Both the position numbers and the translations under genes were made by a program. Positions 9,101 to 21,100 of a DNA stretch of 64,000 bases are shown piece by piece. The stretch's first letter is position 1. Every line of letters begins with the position of its first letter. The notes below the pieces were generated by a model that was not told the origin of the DNA, did not search any database, and saw only the letters and a list, made by a program, of their open reading frames with translations. This stretch comes from Taibaiella chishuiensis (GTDB taxonomy: Bacteria > Bacteroidota > Bacteroidia > Chitinophagales > Chitinophagaceae), in assembly GCF_003014535.1 (NCBI RefSeq), contig NZ_PYGD01000011.1, positions 124,001-188,000 of the forward strand, given 5' to 3'.

Positions 9101-12100
9101 GTTACGGGCGTCCATTTCTGGATGGCACTTAAAGCAGTGTGCTCGTACTCGCGCGACCGGATCTGGTCCTGCTGGATCGCCGACAACCAGGTTACGATGT
9201 TCTGTTCCCGGTCAATGCCCGTATGTAGAGGGATCGTGTTGATATACATGCCCACCCTTTGTTCCACATCGGGCAAGGCCGCTGGACGGCCCGATACCGT
9301 CACTCCGTAAACAACCTGCTGGTTACCGGTATAGGCATGGAGTATAAAGGCCCATACCCCCTGCATGATCGTATTGACCGTAAGGCCCTGCAGGCGCGCA
9401 TAACTATTGATCTGTGCCGTCACACCGGCATCGAGCGACAGGTAGTGTTCTTTATAGGTGCCGATGCCTTTGGAACGGTCGCGCGCCGTGTTTACGAACG
9501 GCAGGTAACTCGCCGACTCCAGGCCCTTCATATACGAACGCCAGTATTGCTCCTCTCCTTCCCGGTCGCGGCGGCTGATGTAACGGATATAATCTTCGTA
9601 ATGATCTACTGCCCGCTCCGGTACCGTTTTACCGGCCAGCAACAGTTCGTAGTTCTGTAGTAACTCTTCCAGTAATACCGGCAGCGACCAGCCATCCATC
9701 AGCAGGTGATGATAGGTCCATACCATACGGTAGGCCTCATCGCCGGTCTGCAACAGTGTAATACGCATCAGCGGCGGACGGCTGAAGTCGAAGCCCTGCA
9801 TCCGGTCCTGGTCCAGGTATTGCTGCTCCTCCAGAGCCTGGGCTGCGGTATCCAGGTGGCGGTAGTCGATCAGGGTAAAGGGTAAGTTTACCTGTTCGTG
9901 TACGCATTGTACGGGAAGATCCAGGGCCTCGTAGCTAAAACTGCTCCGCAGGATGCTGTGCCGGTCCAGGATATATTGCCAGGCTTGTTCAAAGACCGCG
10001 ATATCCAGCTCATATAGATTACAGGTGAACTGCTCGATATAGGCCACTACTTCCTGGTCGTATAAACCATGGAATAACATGCCTTCCTGCAACCCGCTTA
10101 AACGGTACAGGGAAGTTATTTTACTGTTTACGTTATTATTGTTGTTTTCGTTTAAGAACTGGTCCAGTTTCTGGTAGCTTACCCCGGTCAGACCATAATC
10201 CGATGGTGTACGGCTTGGGATAACCTGTGCCACACAATGGCTGATCAGGGTCGTTAGTTCGCCGATGTAAGCGGCGGCCAGTGTCTCGATGGTTGCCGGT
10301 TCGTAATGTTTGCCGCTATAGACCCAATCGAAGTATAAGGCCCCATCCTGTACCCGGCCCGTTACCGAGATCAGGTCCCGGAGCGGGTATTGTTGTCCCT
10401 CCGATGGTCCTGCATGCTCGGCTGCCATGCCCAGCCACTGGCTGCCGCCCGTGGCATTGTCCAGCTGGCCCAGGTAGTTGAACACGATGGTCCAGGGATC
10501 GCTTTGCTGTAAACCGGGCTCTTTGCTGATGTATTTTAATACGCCATAACCCAGCCCTTTGTCCGGGATGTTACGCAGTTGTTCTTTGATGCTTTTTACC
10601 AGGTCGCCGGTGTGCGCTGCCTCCGGCAGTTCCAGCAATACCGGGTACAGGCTCGTAAACCAGCCTACGGTACGGCTCGTATCGATACTGCCGCCAATGT
10701 CTTCGCGGCCATGGCCTTCCAGGCCAATCACGACACCGCGTTGCCCGCTCCACTTCGTAAGACTCGCCGTAAGGCCAGCCAGCAGCAGGTCGTTGATCTC
10801 GGTAAGGTAAGCACCGGATACGTCCTGTAACAGTTGACGCGTAAGCGCTGTATCCAGGTGTTGGGTATAGGTTTTGCTATCGGCTACGAAAGCCGTCGTT
10901 GCTTCCTTATGATCGACCGGCAGTTGATAACCCGCTTGACGGGCCTGCTGCCAATAACGGCGCTGATCCAGTAAGCGTTTGCTTTGTCCGTACAGGGACA
11001 GCTGTTCATGCCATTGCCGGTAAGAGCTGGTCTTGGCCGTGAGTTGGCTGCTGCCTTCCAGCAGTTGCCCGATATCTTCGAGCAGGATACGCCACGATAC
11101 GCCATCAATGACCAGGTGATGGGCTGCGATCAGTAAACGGTTTGTTTGGCTTTGATCCGGCAGGCGCATCCATACCATACGCAGTACCTCCTGTTGCTCT
11201 ATATCGAGGCTGCCCTGGTAATAACTGCAGCAGGCTGTTATTTTGGCTTCCAGATCTGCAGGTGTTATGGCGCTGAAGTCTTCTTCTATTATGGCACTGT
11301 ATCCATCGCCATAGCGCTGTTGCCAGCCTTCGCCGGTTTTATGATAACTGAAGCGCAGGGCATCGTGCTGCTGCTGCAACCGGTGTACTACCTGCTGTAG
11401 CTGATCTTTGCCGATGTGTTTATCCAGGGTAAATAAAACGCTCTGGTTATAATGATGGATCGCCGCTTGTTGTTGCGGTTCCTGTTCAAAGAACCATTGC
11501 TGGATCGGCAGTAAGGGCGCTTCGCCCTCCAGCAGGCCCTGTTCGCCTGTGCCCGTCTGGCCGCCGTCTTTGCGGCTATCGGCTATTGCTGCCAGTTCTG
11601 CGATGGTCTGGTGCAGGAAGATGTCTTTGGGTTGCAGGTCGTAACCCAAACGCTTGCAACGGCTCACGACCTGGATGGCGATGATCGAGTCGCCGCCAAG
11701 GGTAAAGAAGTTATCGTGGATGCCCACCTGCACCAGGCCCAGCAGGTCCTGCCAGATACCGGCCAATGTATGTTCGGTATCGCTTACCGGCGCTATGTAA
11801 GTGCCGGCGCCAGCCAGCGACATATCCGGCTCGGGAAGTCCCTTGCGGTCTATCTTGCCGTTGGCCGTTAAGGGAATGTGGGTAAGGCTTACCCATACGC
11901 CCGGTACCATATATTCCGGCAACTGTTCTTTCAGGTGGTTGATGATGGCCTCCTGGCTGCTGTTGGCTTCCGGTACGATATAACCTACCAGTCGTTTATT
12001 GCCCGCCGGATCGGTCTTGGCCAGCACTACGGCCTGTTGTACTAAACCGGAGTGTTGCAGTACGCTCTCGATCTCGCCCAGTTCGATACGGTAACCCCGG

Positions 12101-15100
12101 ATCTTGACCTGGTCGTCTATACGACCGGTATAGGCTACGGTGCCATCGGGCAGCCAATGACCCAGGTCGCCGGTACGGTACATCCGTACTGCCTGATCAG
12201 GACCAAAGGGATCATGGATAAATTGTTTGGCCGTAAGCTCCGCACGGTTGATATAACCCCGGCCTACGCCGATGCCGGCTACGCAGATCTCGCCCGTAAC
12301 GCCTACAGGGCACAGCTGCATCGCTGCATCTACTATATAGATATACATGTTCTGTACCGGTTTACCCACAGGTACGCTATGGCCCGCCGGTACATCGTAC
12401 ATAATGTGATGGGTGATATCATCGGAGGCTTCGGTAGGACCATAGGCATTGACAACAGGGATACGTTTGTACTGCCCATGACTGAACCAGCCCGCCAGTA
12501 CATGGCGGCTTACGGCTTCGCCCGTTACCAGCAGGTATTGCAGCTGTCTTAAGGCTACGCTTATGTTCTCCTGTAATACGGCCGCCAGGTACGAAGGTAC
12601 CAGCTCCAGGATGCTGACCTGTTGCCGGTCTACGGCTTCCATTAATTGTGCAGGCTGCAGTACCTGGTCTTCGGTATAGATCACCGTGGTGCCACCGCAG
12701 AGCAAGGCCGAAAACATCTGCCATACGGAGATATCGAAAGTGTAGGAGGCCGTATAGGCCACTACGCTGCCCGGGTGCATATGCAGGTCGTTGACCTTGG
12801 CATACAAATGGTTCAGCATGCCCCGGTGCTCGATCATGGCTCCTTTCGGCTTGCCCGTACTGCCGGAGGTGTAAATGATATAGGACAGGTCTGCAGGGTC
12901 CGGGGCTGTGGCCGGCGCTGTTACCGGCTCCCGGCCTATCGCTTCGTCATCGAGCAGTACCAGGCCCGACACCGATCCCAGGTGTGTACTGGCTACTGTG
13001 GTGCTCAGTACCAGCTGCGCTCCGCTGTCTTCTAAAATAAAGGCGACACGGTCGCCGGGATAGGCCGGATCGATCGGGATATAAGCACCGCCTGCTTTCC
13101 AGACGCCTAATATGGCGATCACCATGGCAAAGCCACGCTCCGTACAGATGCCTACCAGACTATCGGCCTGGACCCCACGCCCACGCAGGTAATGCGCCAG
13201 CTGGTTGGCCCGGCTATCCAGCTCCGCATAAGACAACTGATCCCTACCCTGCACCAGTGCTATACTGCCCGGATCGGCCGCTACACGCGTCGCAAATAAA
13301 GAAACAAAGGTCTGATCGGAAGGATAAGCTAAGGCATATCCACTGAAGTTATGCAGTAAAGTCTCTTCTGAAGAAGTAAGTAGTTTTACGGCACCCAGTT
13401 TTTGTTGCTGCCCCCCGATAAACTGCCGGAGCACTTGTTCGAAGTGACCGGATAAGTTATGGATATAACCGTCCTCCAGCACACTGGCATTATAACCAAA
13501 CATGACACTGATCGTATCCGATACCGTGATCATGATATTTAACGGGTAATTGGAACGTTCCTTCAGGTAAATATTATCGACTTTAAGTTTCCAGTTGCCG
13601 GACCGGGCGACTTCGCTGATCGGGTAATTCTGGAACACCAGGGTACTGTCGAAAAGCTCACCGGTTACGGGCGTCCATTTCTGGATGGCACTTAAAGCAG
13701 TGTGCTCGTACTCGCGCGAACGGATCTGGTCCTGCTGGATCGCCGACAACCAGGTTACGATGTCCTGCTCCCGGTCAATGCCCGTATGTAAAGGGATCGT
13801 GTTGATATACATACCCACCCTTTGCTCTACATCGGCTAAGGCCGCTGGACGGCCCGATACCAGGATGCCATAAGACACCTGCTGGTTACCGGTATAGGCA
13901 TGGAGTATAAAGGCCCATACCCCCTGCATGATCGTATTGACCGTAAGGCCCTGCAGGCGCGCATAACTATTGATCTGTGCCGTCACACCGGCATCGAGCG
14001 ACAGGTAGTGTTCTTTATAGGTGCCGATGCCTTTGGAACGGTCGCGCGCCGTGTTTACGAACGGCAGGTAACTCGCCGACTCCAGGCCCTTCATATACGA
14101 ACGCCAGTACTGCTCCTCTCCTTCCCGGTCGCGGCGGCTGATGTAACGGATATAATCTTCGTAATGGTCTACTGCCCGCTCCGGTAAAGCTTTGCCGGCC
14201 AGCAACAGTTCGTAGTTCTGTAGTAACTCTTCCAGTAATACCGGCAGCGACCAGCCATCCATCAGCAGGTGATGATAGGTCCATACCATACGGTAGGCCT
14301 CATCGCCGGTCTGCAACAGTGTAATACGCATCAGCGGCGGACGGCTGAAGTCGAAGCCCTGCATCCGGTCCTGGTCCAGGTATTGCTGCTCCTCCAGAGC
14401 CTGGGCTGCGGTATCCAGGTGGCGGTAGTCGATCAGGGTAAAGGGTAAGTTTACCTGTTCGTGTACGCATTGTACGGGAAGATCCAGGGCCTCGTAGCTA
14501 AAACTGCTCCGCAGGATGCTGTGCCGGTCCAGGATATATTGCCAGGCTTGTTCAAAGACCGCGATATCCAGCTCATATAGATTACAGGTGAACTGCTCGA
14601 TATAGGCCACTACTTCCTGGTCGTATAAACCATGGAATAACATGCCTTCCTGCAACCCGCTTAAACGGTACAGGGAAGTTATTTTACTGTTTACGTTATT
14701 ATTGTTGTTTTCGTTTAAGAACTGGTCCAGTTTCTGGTAGCTTACCCCGGTCAGACCATAATCCGATGGTGTACGGCTTGGGATAACCTGTGCCACACAA
14801 TGGCTGATCAGGGTCGTTAGTTCGCCGATGTAAGCGGCGGCCAGTGTCTCGATGGTTGCCGGTTCGTAATGTTTGCCGCTATAGACCCAATCGAAGTATA
14901 AGGCCCCATCCTGTACCCGGCCCGTTACCGAGATCAGGTCCCGGAGCGGGTATTGTTGTCCCTCCGATGGTCCTGCATGCTCGGCTGCCATGCCCAGCCA
15001 CTGGCTGCCGCCCGTGGCATTGTCCAGCTGGCCCAGGTAGTTGAACACGATGGTCCAGGGATCGCTTTGCTGTAAACCGGGCTCTTTGCTGATGTATTTT

Positions 15101-18100
15101 AATACGCCATAACCCAGCCCTTTGTCCGGGATGTTACGCAGTTGTTCTTTGATGCTTTTTACCAGGTCGCCGGTGTGCGCTGCCTCCGGCAGTTCCAGCA
15201 ATACCGGGTACAGGCTCGTAAACCAGCCTACGGTACGGCTCGTATCGATACTGCCGCCAATGTCTTCGCGGCCATGGCCTTCCAGGCCAATCACGACACC
15301 GCGTTGCCCGCTCCACTTCGTAAGACTCGCCGTAAGGCCAGCCAGCAGCAGGTCGTTGATCTCGGTAAGGTAAGCACCGGATACGTCCTGTAACAGTTGA
15401 CGCGTAAGCGCTGTATCCAGGTGTTGGGTATAGGTTTTGCTATCGGCTACGAAAGCCGTCGTTGCTTCCTTATGATCGACCGGCAGTTGATAACCCGCTT
15501 GACGGGCCTGCTGCCAATAACGGCGCTGATCCAGTAAGCGTTTGCTTTGTCCGTACAGGGACAGCTGTTCATGCCATTGCCGGTAAGAGCTGGTCTTGGC
15601 CGTGAGTTGGCTGCTGCCTTCCAGCAGTTGCCCGATATCTTCGAGCAGGATACGCCACGATACGCCATCAATGACCAGGTGATGGGCTGCGATCAGTAAA
15701 CGGTTTGTTTGGCTTTGATCCGGCAGGCGCATCCATACCATACGCAGTACCTCCTGTTGCTCTATATCGAGGCTGCCCTGGTAATAACTGCAGCAGGCTG
15801 TTATTTTGGCTTCCAGATCTGCAGGTGTTATGGCGCTGAAGTCTTCTTCTATTATGGCACTGTATCCATCGCCATAGCGCTGTTGCCAGCCTTCGCCGGT
15901 TTTATGATAACTGAAGCGCAGGGCATCGTGCTGCTGCTGCAACCGGTGTACTACCTGCTGTAGCTGATCTTTGCCGATGTGTTTATCCAGGGTAAATAAA
16001 ACGCTCTGGTTATAATGATGGATCGCCGCTTGTTGTTGCGGTTCCTGTTCAAAGAACCATTGCTGGATCGGCAGTAAGGGCGCTTCGCCCTCCAGCAGGC
16101 CCTGTTCGCCTGTGCCCGTCTGGCCGCCGTCTTTGCGGCTATCGGCTATTGCTGCCAGTTCTGCGATGGTCTGGTGCAGGAAGATGTCTTTGGGTTGCAG
16201 GTCGTAACCCAAACGCTTGCAACGGCTCACGACCTGGATGGCGATGATCGAGTCGCCGCCAAGGGTAAAGAAGTTATCGTGGATGCCCACCTGCACCAGG
16301 CCCAGCAGGTCCTGCCAGATACCGGCCAATGTATGTTCGGTATCGCTTACCGGCGCTATGTAAGTGCCGGCGCCAGCCAGCGACATATCCGGCTCGGGAA
16401 GTCCCTTGCGGTCTATCTTGCCGTTGGCCGTTAAGGGAATGTGGGTAAGGCTTACCCATACGCCCGGTACCATATATTCCGGCAACTGTTCTTTCAGGTG
16501 GTTGATGATGGCCTCCTGGCTGCTGTTGGCTTCCGGTACGATATAACCTACCAGTCGTTTATTGCCCGCCGGATCGGTCTTGGCCAGCACTACGGCCTGT
16601 TGTACTAAACCGGAGTGTTGCAGTACGCTCTCGATCTCGCCCAGTTCGATACGGTAACCCCGGATCTTGACCTGGTCGTCTATACGACCGGTATAGGCTA
16701 CGGTGCCATCGGGCAGCCAATGACCCAGGTCGCCGGTACGGTACATCCGTACTGCCTGATCAGGACCAAAGGGATCATGGATAAATTGTTTGGCCGTAAG
16801 CTCCGCACGGTTGATATAACCCCGGCCTACGCCGATGCCGGCTACGCAGATCTCGCCCGTAACGCCTACAGGGCACAGCTGCATCGCTGCATCTACTATA
16901 TAGATATACATGTTCTGTACCGGTTTACCCACAGGTACGCTATGGCCCGCCGGTACATCGTACATAATGTGATGGGTGATATCATCGGAGGCTTCGGTAG
17001 GACCATAGGCATTGACAACAGGGATACGTTTGTACTGCCCATGACTGAACCAGCCCGCCAGTACATGGCGGCTTACGGCTTCGCCCGTTACCAGCAGGTA
17101 TTGCAGCTGTCTTAAGGCTACGCTTATGTTCTCCTGTAATACGGCCGCCAGGTACGAAGGTACCAGCTCCAGGATGCTGACCTGTTGCCGGTCTACGGCT
17201 TCCATTAATTGTGCAGGCTGCAGTACCTGGTCTTCGGTATAGATCACCGTGGTGCCACCGCAGAGCAAGGCCGAAAACATCTGCCATACGGAGATATCGA
17301 AGGTGTAGGAGGCCGTATAGGCCACTACGCTGCCCGGGTGCATATGCAGGTCGTTGACCTTGGCATACAAATGGTTCAGCATGCCCCGGTGCTCGATCAT
17401 GGCTCCTTTCGGCTTGCCCGTACTGCCGGAGGTGTAAATGATATAGGACAGGTCTGCAGGATCCGGTGCTGTATCCGGCGCTGTTACAGGCTCCCGGTCT
17501 ATCGCTTCGTCATCGAGCAGTACCAGGCCCGACACCGATCCCAGGTGTGTACTGGCCACTGTGGTGCTCAGTACCAGCTGCGCTCCGCTGTCTTCTAAAA
17601 TAAAGGCGACACGGTCGCCGGGATAGGCCGGATCGATCGGGATATAAGCACCGCCCGCTTTCCAGACGCCTAATATGGCGATCACCATGGCAAAGCCACG
17701 CTCCGTACAGATGCCCACAAGGCTATCGGCCTGGACACCTCGCCCACGCAGGTAATGCGACAGCTGGTTGGCACGGCTATCCAGCTCTGTATAAGACAAC
17801 TGCTCCCTACCCTGCACCAAAGCTATACTGCCCGGATCGGCCGCTACACGCGTCGCAAATAAAGAAACAAAGGTCTGATCGGAAGGATAAGCTAAGGCAT
17901 AACCACTGAAGCTATGCAGTAAAGTCTCTTCTGAAGAAGTAAGCATCGGCAACAGTGCTACAGGCATTTCGGGTGTAAGCACCACCGCCTGCAGCAATTG
18001 TACAAAATGCCCGGCCATCCTGCTTATGGTATCCGCATGAAATAAATCGGTACAATATTCGATATAACCACCCAGGCCATTTTCGTTTTCCTTCATGGCG

Positions 18101-21100
18101 AAGATCAGGTCAAACAAGGCTGTAGTATGCGTTATGGCAGCTGCAGACAACTGCATATCGCCGAAGCTGAGTACGGGTGCATCGGGGGTATTGAACAGTT
18201 CGAACATCACCTGGAATAAAGGCGTACGGCTCATGTCCCGCTCCCGCACAACGGCTTCCACCACCTTTTCAAAGGGAGCGTCCTGGTGGTCATAGGCTTC
18301 CAGCGTTGTTTGCCGGATACGGGCCAGCAATGTCGAGAATGCAGGATTATCACCCAGGTCGTTACGCAACACCAGGGTATTGACGAAGAAACCGATCAAT
18401 GCTTCTTCCGCTTCCCGCGCCCGGCCGGCCACGGAAGTGCCGATAGCAATGTCTCCCTGTCCGCTATGTCTGTATAATAATACTTTAAAGGCCGACAGCA
18501 GGGTCATGAACAAAGTAGCGCCATGCTGCCGGGATAACTGTTGTAATTGGGAAGTCAGTTCTTGGTCGAGCTGGAAATAATGCCGTGCACCACGCGTGCT
18601 TTGCACAGCAGGCCTGGAGTAATCTGCAGGCAGGTTCAAGGGTTCGATACCGGCCAGGCGTTCTTTCCAGTAAGCCAGCTTTTGCTCCAGCACTGTATAT
18701 TCCAGGTAACTGCGCTGCGCTAAAGTATAGTCGATGTATTGCATCGCAAGTTCCGGCAACTGCATGGCCTTCCCCGTTGAAAAGGCGCCGTATAAACTTA
18801 CCAGTTCCCGGAAGGTGATCCCAGCCGACCAGCCATCGAATGCAATATGATGTATCGTCAGTAACAACAGGTGTTTTTCCTGTGCGAAACGGAGCAGGTG
18901 CACCCGCAGCATCATATCATTGGCGAGGTCGAATGGCGCCTGCACCAGGTCGGTAATGTATTGTTCCAGGCCGGGCTGATCTGCGGCATAAGGTACGTTC
19001 CCGATCACGGTCATGGTCCAGGAGCCGGCATCCATCACCTGTTGATAGGCCCTGCCCTCTTCTTCGCGGATAACGGTACGCAATACTTCATGACGGTCGA
19101 TAATCGTATGTAATGCGGTTTCCATAGCCGGTTTATCCAGCTTACCTTCCAACCAGAAACCGGCATACTCGTGGTAGGCGATACTGCCCCCGATCTGGTC
19201 GAGCAGCCATAAGCTTTCCTGGTTAAAGGAAAGCGGGATCCTTACCGGTACTGCAAGCCCATCCTTATCTTCCGTTGGCGGCATTTCGGCTACAAGCTCC
19301 GTAGTAGCTATATCCTGGCCATTTTGCAGCCCAGATGCGCCATGGGCATAATGCTTACCATTGCTATTGCCATTATAGGCAGTGTGCCCGTTGCCCGTAT
19401 GCCAGGCCGGCTCCGTATCTTTTCTCAACTGTTGGGTCAACTGGCGGAATTGTTGCTCCAGGGTATCGGCAAGCTGTTGCCTGATTACCTGGAACTCGTT
19501 CCGGATCAGCGTGCTGATTTGGTCGCCGATCTGTGTTTGATCCATAAGCCCCATGACTGACGTTGCCGCTGCATCCTTCGCCAACTTCGGAGCAGCAAGC
19601 GCCTCAGCAGGCAATTGGGTCTCTATATAGGCGGCCAGCTCGTCAAGCGTGATCACGGTATCGAACAGTTGTTTGATGGTCAGCTTCAGGCCATACTCCT
19701 GTTCTACCGCTTTAACCATACTGCTCATCATCAGCGAATTGGCGCCCAACAATAAGAAGTCGGCATGTACATCGATATCACCCGGCGCCATTTTCAATAA
19801 GCGCCCCAGGGCTCCGGCCAGGAATGTGATAATGCTTTCTTTACGGTCCAAAACAGGAAGAGCCGCCGGCGCTTCCATAGCCGCAGCGGCCGGAACAGCC
19901 GCCGGAACTGCATCCGGGCGCAATACGATGCTATTTTTTTGCCGTTCCCCCGGTGTAACCCAATATGTTTGCCGGTTAAAGGCATATAAAGGCAGGTTTA
20001 CCTTTTTATATCCCTTACCGGTATAAAACGCGCTCCAGTTAATGGCTATGCCTTTTACATATAAAGCCAGGAGGCTATCCAGCACGGCATCCCAGGATGA
20101 TTTACCGATAGACATGCAAGGCAGTAAACAGTCGGCTTCATAAAGGGCGATCTGGTCTACCATAGACAAGAGATTGGGCTGTGGCCCCAGCTCCATCAGC
20201 AGTTCTCCGCCATTCTCCTTAACCGTTCTGATACTTCTCAGAAACTGTACCGGCTGCAGGATATGCCGGCACCAGTAATCCGCATCTGTTACTTCCGTGG
20301 TAACGACGGCGCCGGTAAGGTTGGAAACAAGCTCCAGCGTTGGGGTATGATATGCGATGCTTTCCGCCACCTTACGGAATTCCTCCAGCATAGGCTCCAT
20401 AAGCGGCGAGTGGGATGCTTGTGCGATCAGTAGTTCTCTTCCTCCGATACCTTCGGCTTCCATTGCTTTTAATGCCGCCCGCACGGCCTGTTGTTTACCG
20501 GAGATTACGGTCAATGCAGGCGCATTGACTGCAGCAATGGATAAGTCCTTGCCAAAGGGCAGGATAAGTGAAGCAACGGTCTCTTCTGCGGCGAATATGG
20601 TGGCCATAGCGCCCGGTTCCCGGATCTCCTGCATTAAACGGGCCCTGGCAGTAACCAGCTTCAGACCGTCATCGAGGCTAAAAACGCCGGCGGTATAAGC
20701 GGCTGCGTATTCGCCCATGCTGTGACCCAACACCATCGCCGGGGTAATGCCCCAGGACTTCCACACCCCGGCCAAAGCGCAGGATACCGCAAATATTGCA
20801 GGCTGGAAATAGGTCATCTGCTGCAGGAGGATATTGGCTTCTTCCTTATCTTTTTCGTACAGGAGGTGGATCAGCGAAAAGCCCCAACAGGTTTGCAGGT
20901 AAGCATCGCAATGATCGATTATATTTTTAAATACGGTATTGTGTTCGTAGAGTTCGCGACCCATGCCCCAATACTGTGCACCGCCGCCTGTAAATAGCCA
21001 TACCAGTTTGCCGCCCCGGCCCGGGGCAGTCATGCCCTGGATCAAGGCTTTATCAGGCCTGTCCTCGAGGAAAGCAGTGATCGCTTTTTGAGCTTCTGAC

